A DNA stretch of 64,000 bases from Desulfovibrionales bacterium. GTDB taxonomy: Bacteria; Desulfobacterota; Desulfovibrionia; Desulfovibrionales; Desulfonatronaceae. The stretch spans positions 62,001-126,000 of the forward strand of contig REDL01000064.1 of NCBI GenBank assembly GCA_007693505.1. The letters run 5' to 3'. Shown here piece after piece: positions 48,398-56,904 of this stretch. The notes beneath the pieces are model-generated. The model was not told the DNA's origin, searched no databases, and worked only from the letters and a program-made list of their open reading frames with translations. The number at the start of each line of letters is the position of its first letter. The first letter of the stretch is position 1. Both the position numbers and the translations under genes were made by a program.

Positions 48398-48535
48398 GTT
48401 GAATAAGTCCTTATCCGCAGACCGTTCAAAAAAACCAAGTGCAAGGAGCAAGAAAAGTTCAAGGTCGAAGCGTAGTTATTCATACGTGAGAGTTTGAACT
48501 TTTTGCAGCGACTTAGCAATTGGGATTTTTTCAAC
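48398..48535 (+). repeat. Dispersed ~138-bp repeat, copy A (MITE-like)
   Basis: Fills most of the gap between lolD and bamA. It is closely similar, over its whole length, to the reverse complement of 63848-63984; blocks such as CCGTTCAAAAAA, CCAAGTGCAA and GAGAGTTTGAACTTTTTGCAG are identical or nearly so. The ends form an imperfect terminal inverted repeat (GTTGAATAAGTCC against GTTGAAAAAATCC). An internal stem pairs GCAAGAAAAGTTCAA with TTGAACTTTTTGC. No coding capacity. Similarity continues a few bases past each end. Confidence 0.85.
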
Positions 48536-48572
48536 GGACTGGTAACCCCGGCATTGCTGTGAGGCACTGTTT

Positions 48573-51293
48573 ATGACTCCCAAATCCCCTTTGTGTTCAC
48601 TAACGTCAATTGCTGCGGGACCGATGTTTTTCCTTGTCCTGTTCGTGGTCGCCGTGTGCTCTACGGCCTGGCTGGGGCTCCCGGTCCAGGCTGCTGCCCA
48701 GACCGGACAGCCCGCAAAACTCATTGTTTTGCCGTTTGAAATCAATGCCGCTCCCGACCTCGAGCATCTTCAGGAAGGCCTTCCCGAGCTGCTGCGGGAG
48801 CGTCTGCGGGCCAATGGATTCGAGGTGCATCCAGGTGAGCAGACCTTGCAGTTGCTGCGCGCCCAGGAACTCACGGAGCTGGATTTGGCCTCGGCCCGGG
48901 ATATGGCGCTGCTCTCCGCATCCGGCCACAGTATCTACGGCAGTTTCAACCAGGTCGGAGAAAGCATCAGCTTGGATGTACGGCTCGTAGAGGCTTTTGG
49001 CCTGCGCCCGGCACGATCGTTTTTTGTGGTTCGCGAGGGAGTGATCAATTTGTTGCCGGCAGTGGACGAGCTTGCCGAACGTATTACCCGCGAACTGCGC
49101 CAGGTGGAAACCATCGCTGAAATTCTGGTGGAAGGGAACCAAACCCTGGGTTCGGACGTGGTTCTGCTACGCATTCGCAGCCAGCCGGGGGATATCTATG
49201 ATCCTCAAGTGGTCAATGAAGACATTCGGCGACTTTTCGAGCTGGGCTTTTTCGATGACATCACGGTCCGGGTCGAAGATGGCCCGGATGGCAAACTGCT
49301 GACCTTCGAGGTCAGCGAGCGTCCCCGGATTCAGGCCATTAGCGTGATCGGGGCCAGGGAGATCAGGGAAGCGGATATTCTCAAGGCCATTACCACCCGC
49401 ACCGGAGGCATCATCAACCCTCGAATTCTGGCCGACGACCTGGGCAAGATCCGGGAACTGTATCGTCAGAAGGGGTATTATCTGGCCCAGGTGGAGTACA
49501 ACCTGGAGCAAACCGATCCCCGCCAAGCCCGGCTGAACATTGTCATTGATGAAGGCAATCGGCTGTTCATTCGGGAGATCGTCATCGAGGGCGCCGAATC
49601 ATTGAGCGAACGGGAACTGCGGGGGGAACTGGTACTTGGTGAGCGGGGATTATTCTCCTGGCTGACAGGACGTGGGGTGCTCCGTGAAGAACTGTTGGAG
49701 CGGGATGCTGCGGCATTGGAAGCCTACTATGCCAACCGTGGTTTTCTGGATGCCCGGGTCGGACAGCCGGATGTGGAATTCCTGGAAGAGGGCATCCGGA
49801 TCACCTTCCGGGTAGATGAAGGACCTCGGTACAGAATCGGAGCCATCTCCTTCCGCGGCGACCTGTTGGAGCCGGAGGAGGAGCTGTTGAAATTGATCAG
49901 CATGGACGACCTGCAGGCCCGGGAGGCGTATTTTGATCGCTCGGTGCTGCGTCGGGATCTGCAGAACCTGGCTGACCATTACACCGAATTCGGCTACGCC
50001 TTTGCCCAAAGCGACGCCCAGCTGAACATCGAGCGGGACGACCTGGTGGTGGACGTGGTCTTCATTCTGGACAAGGGCTCGCTGGTTTATATCCGCCGTG
50101 TTTTGATCGAGGGCAATACCAAGACCCGGGACAACGTCATCCGTCGGGAAATGCGCCTGGGGGACGGCGATCTGTTCAGCGGCTCTCAGCTGACCCGGTC
50201 CAACGAGCGGCTCATTCGGCTGGACTTTTTTGAACTGGTGGACATTGAAACCCTGGCCACGCCTGATCCCAGTGAGTTGGATCTTAAGGTCACGGTCAAG
50301 GAAAAGCCCACGGGTATGATCAGTGCCGGAGTAGGGTATTCCAGCCTGGACAAGGCGTTCGTCTCTGGTATGGTCCAGGAACGCAACCTCTTCGGACGCG
50401 GCTATGACCTGGCCTTGCGGGGCACACTCAGCGGCCGCAGCACGCTGTACGACCTGAGCCTGACCAACCCCTCCTGGCGAGATTCTCCCCTGGGCGTGGG
50501 CATGGATCTCTATTTCAGGGAGCGCGACTACCGGGACTACGAACGAGAATCCGTGGGTGGACGCTTTCGATTGTCCTATCCCCTCGGTGAATACACCCGG
50601 GCATTCTGGAACTATCGCCTGGAACGCTATACCATCTCGGACGTCAAGGAAAACGCCGCCCAGAGAATTCAGGATGCGGAAGGCACCAACTGGGCCAGCT
50701 CCACGTACCTTGCGGCAAGTCGGGATACCACGGACAGGAGATTCAACCCCTCCCGGGGAACGGTGAATACTCTTTCCGTGCAGTATTCCGGAGGCCTGCT
50801 CCAGGGCGATGACCATTTCATCAAAACCATTTACGATTCCCGTTTCTACTATCCGCTATTCTGGGATACGGTCTTTCACTGGCGGGGGCAGGTGGGCTTT
50901 TTGTTCGACAACGACGGAAAGGAAGCACCTGTTTTTGAACGTTTCTACCTTGGCGGCATCGACAGCGTTCGCGGGTATCCTGGATGGGAGATATCTCCAC
51001 GGGATCCAGACACCGGGGACCGGATCGGAGGCACGAAACAGTTTTTTACCAACTTCGAATACCTGTTCCCCTTGAACAAGGATATGGGGCTGGTCGGATT
51101 GGTCTTTTTCGATGCGGGAAATGTCTGGGATCACGGCGATACGTTTGGATCAAAGCTGTTCAAGAGCGTGGGCACCGGCGTGCGTTGGTACTCGCCTCTG
51201 GGGCCGTTGCGCCTGGAGTACGGGTATGGATTGGATCGTCTGGAAGGCGAACGCCGCAGCGGGGTGGAGTTCTCCATCGGACAGGTGTTCTAA
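48573..51293 (+). CDS. bamA: Outer-membrane assembly factor BamA with extra N-terminal domain
   Basis: Omp85 protein that folds and inserts beta-barrel proteins into the outer membrane. 906 residues against ~800 for E. coli. An N-terminal signal sequence (to about residue 42, ending ...VQAAAQ) is followed by ~130 residues not found in E. coli BamA (LIVLPFEINAAPDLEHL through LAERITREL), which resemble the CsgG/TolB-N type alpha-beta domains. POTRA repeats begin near residue 180 (ILVEGNQTLGSDVV) and run to about 570. The barrel ends with GVEFSIGQVF and a terminal Phe, the outer-membrane C-signal. The barrel contains the VRGYPG motif of the L6 loop. A dispersed repeat lies directly upstream; skp follows. 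Confidence 0.95.
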   Translation: MTPKSPLCSLTSIAAGPMFFLVLFVVAVCSTAWLGLPVQAAAQTGQPAKLIVLPFEINAAPDLEHLQEGLPELLRERLRANGFEVHPGEQTLQLLRAQELTELDLASARDMALLSASGHSIYGSFNQVGESISLDVRLVEAFGLRPARSFFVVREGVINLLPAVDELAERITRELRQVETIAEILVEGNQTLGSDVVLLRIRSQPGDIYDPQVVNEDIRRLFELGFFDDITVRVEDGPDGKLLTFEVSERPRIQAISVIGAREIREADILKAITTRTGGIINPRILADDLGKIRELYRQKGYYLAQVEYNLEQTDPRQARLNIVIDEGNRLFIREIVIEGAESLSERELRGELVLGERGLFSWLTGRGVLREELLERDAAALEAYYANRGFLDARVGQPDVEFLEEGIRITFRVDEGPRYRIGAISFRGDLLEPEEELLKLISMDDLQAREAYFDRSVLRRDLQNLADHYTEFGYAFAQSDAQLNIERDDLVVDVVFILDKGSLVYIRRVLIEGNTKTRDNVIRREMRLGDGDLFSGSQLTRSNERLIRLDFFELVDIETLATPDPSELDLKVTVKEKPTGMISAGVGYSSLDKAFVSGMVQERNLFGRGYDLALRGTLSGRSTLYDLSLTNPSWRDSPLGVGMDLYFRERDYRDYERESVGGRFRLSYPLGEYTRAFWNYRLERYTISDVKENAAQRIQDAEGTNWASSTYLAASRDTTDRRFNPSRGTVNTLSVQYSGGLLQGDDHFIKTIYDSRFYYPLFWDTVFHWRGQVGFLFDNDGKEAPVFERFYLGGIDSVRGYPGWEISPRDPDTGDRIGGTKQFFTNFEYLFPLNKDMGLVGLVFFDAGNVWDHGDTFGSKLFKSVGTGVRWYSPLGPLRLEYGYGLDRLEGERRSGVEFSIGQVF

Positions 51294-51353
51294 GGTGTTT
51301 TGAACAAACGACCTCTTTTCAACCCTTCACACAAATCCTCAAGGAGGAGTTTT

Positions 51354-51875
51354 ATGCGCTTGTTTTTCAAAATGTTGCTCGTCGGTGCGATCGTCTTCGC
51401 TGCCGGCACGGCCTGGGCCCAAACCAAAATCGGCATAGTGGACATGCAGGCGGTTATCGCCGAATCCGTTCCTGGCGAGCAGGCAATGGGCGAATTGCGG
51501 ACTCGGTTCGAAACCATGAAGGAGGAACTGGACAAGCAAAACGAGGCTATTACCAAGTTGCGCGACGAATTGCAGCGTCAAAGCATGGTGCTCAGCCAGG
51601 AGGCCAAGCAAGACAAGGAATTGGAGTACCGTCGGGTGGTCCGGGACTTTCAGGACCAGTTTCAGGCCTTTCAGACCAAAATGCGCACAGAGGAAGACCG
51701 GCTGAGCGAGCCAATCCTGGAATTGCTGATCAAGGTGATCAACGACTATGGCGAGCGGAACAATTTTACCCTTATCATGGATGGGACTTCTGCCGGGTTG
51801 GTGTATGCGGATGATGCCGTGATCATCACCGACGCCGTCAAGGAAGAGCTGAACAAGGCTTGGCAGGCCAGGTAG
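51354..51875 (+). CDS. skp: Periplasmic chaperone Skp (OmpH)
   Basis: Carries unfolded outer-membrane proteins across the periplasm to BamA. 173 residues with a clear signal peptide ending at AWA-Q (about residue 22). The mature protein is the typical long helical hairpin (Glu/Lys/Gln-rich residues ~45-125) between short beta strands (KIGIVDMQAVI and NFTLIMDG). ATG 51354 has an AAGGAGGAG site; the open frame begins 54 bases earlier without support. The lpxD start is five bases after its stop. Confidence 0.9.
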   Translation: MRLFFKMLLVGAIVFAAGTAWAQTKIGIVDMQAVIAESVPGEQAMGELRTRFETMKEELDKQNEAITKLRDELQRQSMVLSQEAKQDKELEYRRVVRDFQDQFQAFQTKMRTEEDRLSEPILELLIKVINDYGERNNFTLIMDGTSAGLVYADDAVIITDAVKEELNKAWQAR

Positions 51876-51880
51876 CCGCC

Positions 51881-52960
51881 ATGATCCATAACCTTTCAGA
51901 GCTGGCGCACAGCTTGGGGCTGCCCATGCAGGGGCCGGATCTGTCGATCCAAGGGGTGGCTGCCTTGGATCGTGCCGGGGCTGAGGAACTCAGTTTTCTT
52001 TCCGGTCCAAAGCATTTTGATGTGTTCAAGCATACTGCGGCCGGGGCGGTGATCGTCCCGGCCGAACTCATCCCAGCCTTGGAGTCGGAGGTTGAGGGCG
52101 CGGGCCAGGCAAAGGGCCGCCAACCATCTTTGCTGATCAGCTCCAATCCCTACCAGGACTTTGTCCGCGCCGTGCGACTTTTTGCCGCTCCACAGGGTCG
52201 ATTTGCAGGACAAAGTGATGCGGCCCATGTTCATCCCACGGCACGGATTGATCCTTCCGTCACCCTCTATCCGTTCGTCTTTGTCGGCGAGGAGGTGGAA
52301 ATCGGCAAGGGGTCTCGATTGTTCAGTGGCGTGTACGTTGGCGAGGAGTGCCGGATCGGCGAACGGGTGATCATCTATCCCAACGCCGTGTTGCATTCTG
52401 GAACCGTCATCGGCAACGACGTTGTCATCCACGCCGGAACTGTATTGGGCAGTGACGGCTTTGGGTATATCCCCGGAACCCAGGGATTGGAAAAAGTGCC
52501 CCAGGTCGGCAATGTAGTGGTTGAGGATCACGTGGAGATCGGAGCCAATACGACTATTGACCGGGCTACCCTGGGGACCACACGGATCGGCATTGGAACG
52601 AAAATCGATAACTTGGTGCAAATCGGCCACAACGTGGAAGTGGGTGACCATTGCATCCTGGTTTCTCAAGTCGGTATCGCCGGGAGTTCCAAACTGGGAG
52701 ACCGGGTTACCCTGGCTGGCCAGGTGGGGATTGCCGATCACCTGCATCTGGGCGACGGATGCCGTGTTGGGGCAAAGGCCGGTGTGAATCGCTCCTTGCC
52801 CGGGGGGCAGGATTATCTCGGTTCGCCGGCAGTGGAGGCGCGAAAGTTCATGCGTGTCGCCGCCACCTGGAACCGTCTGCCGGAAATGGTCAAACGGCTG
52901 GCCTCTCTTGAAAAGGAAATTGAGGCACTGAAAACAAATCTTTGCAAGGATGAATCATGA
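51881..52960 (+). CDS. lpxD: UDP-3-O-acylglucosamine N-acyltransferase LpxD
   Basis: Third enzyme of lipid A synthesis. About 359 residues: an N-terminal uridine-binding domain (SFLSGPKHFDVFKHTAAGAVIV) and a left-handed beta-helix of hexapeptide repeats (residues ~105-315, for example IGERVIIYPNAVLHSGTVIGN), with the active His in LVQIGHNVEVGD. The extra residues beyond ~340 lie in the loop around GAGQAKGRQ. The open frame upstream from TTG 51860 overlaps skp and is unlikely. ATGA overlap with fabZ. Confidence 0.95.
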   Translation: MIHNLSELAHSLGLPMQGPDLSIQGVAALDRAGAEELSFLSGPKHFDVFKHTAAGAVIVPAELIPALESEVEGAGQAKGRQPSLLISSNPYQDFVRAVRLFAAPQGRFAGQSDAAHVHPTARIDPSVTLYPFVFVGEEVEIGKGSRLFSGVYVGEECRIGERVIIYPNAVLHSGTVIGNDVVIHAGTVLGSDGFGYIPGTQGLEKVPQVGNVVVEDHVEIGANTTIDRATLGTTRIGIGTKIDNLVQIGHNVEVGDHCILVSQVGIAGSSKLGDRVTLAGQVGIADHLHLGDGCRVGAKAGVNRSLPGGQDYLGSPAVEARKFMRVAATWNRLPEMVKRLASLEKEIEALKTNLCKDES

Positions 52961-53424
52961 GCAGTACCAACATTGCGCCCATCGACATTCGGGGCATCAT
53001 GGAATTGTTGCCCCACCGATATCCGTTTCTATTGGTTGACCGGGTTCTGGAATTCGAACCATTGGTCTCCATTCGGGCGATCAAAAATGTCTCATTCAAC
53101 GAGCCGTTTTTTCAGGGGCATTTTCCCGGGTATCCCTTGATGCCTGGAGTCTTGATTATCGAGGCCCTGGCGCAGACGGCCGGGTTGCTGTTACTCATGA
53201 GCAAACCAAAAGAGGAGCTGAAGAACAAGCTTTTTCTGTTCACCGGACTGGAGCGGGTCAAGTTCCGTCGGCAGGTCGTCCCAGGCGATCAACTGGAGTT
53301 GGACATGCTCCACGTCAAAAACAAAATGAACGTCTGGAAAATGGATGGGTCGGCCAAAGTCAATGGAAATTTGGTGGCCGAGGCGTCGCTTAGCGGAGCC
53401 TTCGTGGACCGGGAGCAGGTATAA
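52957..53424 (+). CDS. fabZ: 3-hydroxyacyl-ACP dehydratase FabZ
   Basis: Hot-dog-fold dehydratase of fatty acid elongation. 155 residues, with catalytic His in QGHFPGYPLMPGVL (about residue 53) and Glu in IIEALAQTAG (about residue 67). As in many Gram-negatives it sits between lpxD and lpxA, where it competes with them for 3-hydroxyacyl-ACP. It overlaps lpxD by four bases and shares one base with the lpxA start (TAATG). Confidence 0.97.
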   Translation: MSSTNIAPIDIRGIMELLPHRYPFLLVDRVLEFEPLVSIRAIKNVSFNEPFFQGHFPGYPLMPGVLIIEALAQTAGLLLLMSKPKEELKNKLFLFTGLERVKFRRQVVPGDQLELDMLHVKNKMNVWKMDGSAKVNGNLVAEASLSGAFVDREQV

Positions 53425-54245
53425 TGGGCACACGGATTCATCCCACGGCAGTCGTCGACCCGAATGCGCAACTGGGAACGGAGGTTCAGATCGGCCCGTT
53501 CTGCGTCATTGACGCAGATGTGACCATTGGGGATCGGTGCAAGGTGGATGCCCATGCCCGGATACATGCCCACACCCACATGGGAGCGGACAACCATGTG
53601 CACTCCTTTGCCTTTCTCGGCGGCGACCCCCAGCACCTGAAATACAAGGGAGAACCCACCCGACTGGAAATCGGCGACCGGAACCTGATCCGAGAATACA
53701 CGACCCTGCACCGCGGTACGGTCAATGCCGAAGGGGTGACCCGGCTGGGTTCGGACTGCATGTTGATGGCCTATGCACACGTCGCGCATGATTGTGTCGT
53801 GGAGGATATGGTGATCATGGCCAATGCGGCAACCCTCGGCGGGCATGTTCATGTGGGCACCAAGGCCGTGCTCGGCGGTCTGTGTGCCGTGCATCAGTTC
53901 GCTCGGGTCGGCGCCTACGCCTTTATCGGAGGCAAGGCGGGCATCAGCCTGGATATCCCGCCATACATGATTGCCACCGGAACACCGGCCAAGCTCTACG
54001 GTCCCAATGTCATCGGCTTGAAACGGCAGGGGTTTTCAACGGAGGCCGTATCCAACATCGAGCAGGCCTACAAGGTGATCTGGCGCTCTGGGAAAAAACG
54101 TCAGGACGCCATAAATGAGGTTCGCGCAGCGAGCCCTGATGCACCTGAAGTGACCTTCCTTATTGATTTCCTTCAAAAAACCACCCGCGGCGTCTCCGCG
54201 GACAACCAGCTTGCGGTCAACGGGCAGGATATTCCCGTCTACTGA
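53424..54245 (+). CDS. lpxA: UDP-N-acetylglucosamine O-acyltransferase LpxA
   Basis: First committed step of lipid A synthesis. 273 residues: a hexapeptide-repeat beta-helix from the N-terminus (IHPTAVVDPNAQLGTEVQIG), catalytic His in MLMAYAHVAHDC (about residue 121-124) and the family segments PQHLKYKGEPTRLEIGDRN and GGLCAVHQFARVG, then a C-terminal helical domain. Normal length. Followed by a 209-base gap before lpxI. Confidence 0.97.
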   Translation: MGTRIHPTAVVDPNAQLGTEVQIGPFCVIDADVTIGDRCKVDAHARIHAHTHMGADNHVHSFAFLGGDPQHLKYKGEPTRLEIGDRNLIREYTTLHRGTVNAEGVTRLGSDCMLMAYAHVAHDCVVEDMVIMANAATLGGHVHVGTKAVLGGLCAVHQFARVGAYAFIGGKAGISLDIPPYMIATGTPAKLYGPNVIGLKRQGFSTEAVSNIEQAYKVIWRSGKKRQDAINEVRAASPDAPEVTFLIDFLQKTTRGVSADNQLAVNGQDIPVY

Positions 54246-54454
54246 GTTGCCCTGTGAAAAACGAAAATCAAGGGCCAGGACCTGTTTGAAAAGAATAAAA
54301 GAGCGTTGCCCTGATTGGAAACGGTTCGATTCAGCCCGGGGCGTTTCCACCATTTTGATCAGGGCTGGCAAAACGTACCCGAATCCTTGCCTTTTCCCTG
54401 GTGCCAGTCCGTGCTGTCGCCAATTCAGATGAGTCTTGGGCTGGATTGTTGTTG

Positions 54455-55273
54455 ATGACCTCCTTATCCGGAACATTAGCGATTATTGCCGGCGGTGGGC
54501 GCCTGCCCTGTTTGGTGCTTGACGGCGCACGGGCCATGGGCTGGAGGGTGGTGGGCGTGGGCTTTGTCGGCGAGACGGAGCCGGAACTGGCCGAAAAGAT
54601 GGATGCCTGGAAATGGTTGCACCTGGGTCAATTGGGCAAGCTGATCGCCTTTTGCAAACAGCAAGGCGTCTCCCGGATTGTCATGGCCGGCAAGGTGCAC
54701 AAAGCCAGGGCCGTTGATTTCCGTCCGGATTGGCGAGCTGCGAAACTGCTTTGGAAAATCCGCAACACCCAGGACGACGTCTTGCTCCGGGCCATTACCC
54801 AGGAACTGGAAAGCGAGGGCCTGGCCGTGGGCGCAGCCCAGGACTTTCTCCCCCACTTGAAGACCCCGGAAGGGGCGCTGACACGGCGCAAGCCAACGAC
54901 GGATGAACAGAAAGACATCGATTTCGGGTGGCCGCTGGCGCAAAAAATGGGGGCTTTGGATGTCGGTCAGTGCATTGTGGTCCGCAAGCGCAGCACTGTG
55001 GCCGTGGAGGCCCTGGAGGGTACGGATGCGACAATTCTGCGGGCCGGCGAACTGGTCGGCCCGGGATGCGTGGTGATCAAGGTTTTCAAGCCGATGCAGG
55101 ATATCCGCCTGGATCTTCCAGCCATCGGCCCGCAAACCATCCGGACCATGATCCGGGCGCAGGCATCCTGTCTTGCCGTGGAGGCGGGTCGCAGCCTGTT
55201 TCTGGATCTCAAGGAAAGTCTGGAGCTGGCTGATTCGGCTCAAATCAGCATCGTCGGAATAGGCTCATCGTGA
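54455..55273 (+). CDS. lpxI: UDP-2,3-diacylglucosamine pyrophosphatase LpxI
   Basis: Releases lipid X from UDP-2,3-diacylglucosamine, replacing LpxH in many non-enteric Gram-negatives. About 272 residues. The N-terminal LAIIAGGGRLPCLVLDGAR, the central SRIVMAGKVHKARAVDFRPDWR and the C-terminal domain with ALEGTDATILRAGEL and GPQTIRTM are the LpxI (DUF1009) pattern. ATG 54455 begins at the conserved core; the frame opens 54 bases earlier at GTG 54401. No strong ribosome-binding site is visible. Convergent with fdhD. Confidence 0.93.
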   Translation: MTSLSGTLAIIAGGGRLPCLVLDGARAMGWRVVGVGFVGETEPELAEKMDAWKWLHLGQLGKLIAFCKQQGVSRIVMAGKVHKARAVDFRPDWRAAKLLWKIRNTQDDVLLRAITQELESEGLAVGAAQDFLPHLKTPEGALTRRKPTTDEQKDIDFGWPLAQKMGALDVGQCIVVRKRSTVAVEALEGTDATILRAGELVGPGCVVIKVFKPMQDIRLDLPAIGPQTIRTMIRAQASCLAVEAGRSLFLDLKESLELADSAQISIVGIGSS

Positions 55274-55282
55274 TTCACGATG
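55266..55282. terminator. Short palindrome between convergent lpxI and fdhD
   Basis: CATCGTGA-T-TCACGATG forms an 8-bp hairpin overlapping the lpxI stop codon, in the 13-base gap before the fdhD stop. It lacks a T-run, so it is a weak candidate for a bidirectional terminator. Confidence 0.35.
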
Positions 55283-55286
55283 CAGA

Positions 55287-56075
55287 CTAAACACTCTTCG
55301 GGGCATGGATGCGTCGGGGGGCGTGAAAGATGTTCAGACGGTTCGGCCGGACATATCCTGCCAGCGTCAGATCTGCTCGTTTGGCGATATCCAGCCCCAA
55401 GGAAGAGGGCGCGGTTCGGGAGAGGATGATGGGAATGCCGATTCTGGCGCACTTCAGAACCATGTCCGACGTCAGTCGTCCGGTGGTGTAGACAGCCCCA
55501 CCCGTGGGAAAGCGCCGCAGAAGTATCGCTCCAATGACCTTGTCCACGGCGTTGTGCCGTCCGACATCCTCGAAACTGCCCCAAAAGCGTCCTTCGGCCC
55601 AATAGCCGCATGCATGGACACAGTGGGTTTCCTGTTGCAAGGTGGATGCTCCCAATGTGCCGCGAATCAGCTCCCCAACCTGGGTCAGGGTGATTTGGCT
55701 TTCAGCTGCCAAAGGAAAATCCTCTTCCAGCATCTTTTTGCTGATTCGTCCGGTTCCGCCACACCCGGACGTGACGATGGTTTCCGGATCGTCCCTGTTG
55801 TCTTTCTCCTGGGCATAGACAGTGACCCGCCCCTGTTCACAGACTGTCACCTCCACGATATCCTCCGGCGCGCTCACATAGCCCTGGCCGAAGAGAAATC
55901 CAGCCCCAAACTCTTCCAGATCAAGGGCCAGGACCATGGCCGTGCCGATCAGCCGCTCATTCAGGGCCACCTCCACGGGCTGCTCAACGAGCACCCGTTC
56001 TTGGACATCCTGCGATCCATCCGGTCCCACAATGTGCGTTGAGGCAGTTCTATACAGCGGCAAGGCATCCTGCAT
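55287..56075 (-). CDS. fdhD: Formate dehydrogenase accessory sulfurtransferase FdhD
   Basis: Transfers sulfur to the molybdenum or tungsten bis-MGD cofactor of formate dehydrogenases. 262 residues. Visible marks are VTSGCGGTG (about residues 103-111), the Cys-containing THCVHACGYW with catalytic-loop Cys residues spaced CxxxC, SFEDVGRHNAVDKVIG and TTGRLTSDMVLK. No formate dehydrogenase gene is in the window. AAGGAG lies about 11 bases before the ATG. Confidence 0.95.
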   Translation of the reverse strand: MQDALPLYRTASTHIVGPDGSQDVQERVLVEQPVEVALNERLIGTAMVLALDLEEFGAGFLFGQGYVSAPEDIVEVTVCEQGRVTVYAQEKDNRDDPETIVTSGCGGTGRISKKMLEEDFPLAAESQITLTQVGELIRGTLGASTLQQETHCVHACGYWAEGRFWGSFEDVGRHNAVDKVIGAILLRRFPTGGAVYTTGRLTSDMVLKCARIGIPIILSRTAPSSLGLDIAKRADLTLAGYVRPNRLNIFHAPRRIHAPKSV

Positions 56076-56187
56076 GGCGTACGTATCTCCTTTGTATCGA
56101 ATCTTTGGCTAGGTAACAGATTCCCCGTTGGGCCGAAAGCGGTGAAAGCAGATGGCAAAACAAACGATACAAATCAGACAGCGCTGA

Positions 56188-56217
56188 TTGACGAAGGAAA
56201 GGTTGAAAGGCTAAATC
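56188..56217 (+). promoter_or_regulatory. Possible promoter of tRNA-Leu
   Basis: TTGACG (56188-56193) is followed after 18 bases by TAAATC (56212-56217), 11 bases before the tRNA 5' end. Good -35 and moderate -10. Confidence 0.45.
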
Positions 56218-56228
56218 GCTAGATGCGT

Positions 56229-56317
56229 GCCCGGGTGGTGGAATTGGTAGACACAAGGGACTTAAAATCCCTCGCTCAGAGATGGGCGTGCCGGTTCGAT
56301 TCCGGCCCTGGGCACCA
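56229..56317 (+). tRNA. tRNA-Leu(TAA)
   Basis: 89 nucleotides including an encoded CCA. Acceptor arms GCCCGGG and CCTGGGC pair with one G-T, the anticodon stem AGGGA/TCCCT encloses the loop CTTAAAA with TAA, and a long variable arm (CGCTCAGAGATGGGCG) marks a class II tRNA. The T-arm is GCCGGTTCGATTCCGGC. It stands at the left border of a decayed accessory region, a common integration site for islands. Confidence 0.97.
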
Positions 56318-56904
56318 TTTTTCAGGTTTTCGGGAAACTCTATTTCAACCTGTATAGGTACAATGTACGCAGTGCGTTGGAAATGGATGCGGTCAGGTGG
56401 TAGAAAATGCCGGACTGCCTATCTGTTTTTTTTAAATGGCGAAGGTCCTACCGTCTGGAACGGGTGCCAAGGCATGTCTTCCGGTTAATCCCGCATAAGT
56501 TTTTTGAACCTCACGCCCTCCTGCCGTCCCTCCCGAGCTGTCAGGGCCTTTCGAAGTCGGACTGACGAAAGGTGATCAAGAGTCAGGCTCGGGTGAACAC
56601 CCTCTGTTGCTGATCAATTCCGATTACGCCTCAATCCTCCTCATGCCCCTGGCCTTCAACCTTCAATGCCACACTGTTCTCGGTCACAATACGGATCACT
56701 TTATCCGGCCCCACTTCAGTAGCCAGTCCCTGGATCATGCCAAGCCCAGAGCGGCGGGCAGTCGCATTGTGCGGTCAAGGCTGCTCAGAACCAGGACCGG
56801 CCAGTCCAAGTTGTTCCTGACGCAATCGGAGAAGGCGTTCCGGCTACTGGAGAGCCTGCTGCTCAGGCGTTGAGGGTTCTGATGGGATTCAAGATGACAT
56901 CCTG
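56318..56904. other. Non-coding stretch after tRNA-Leu with nested inverted repeat
   Basis: No intact gene. A nested hairpin lies at 56532-56593: outer arms CCCGAGC (56532-56538) and GCTCGGG (56587-56593), inner arms CCTTTCG (56547-56553) and CGAAAGG (56566-56572). On the minus strand around 56636-56742 a short frame reads MIQGLATEVGPDKVIRIV and ends GHEED, possibly the tail of a lost gene; I cannot name it. No second copy of the tRNA 3' end was found nearby. Confidence 0.45.
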
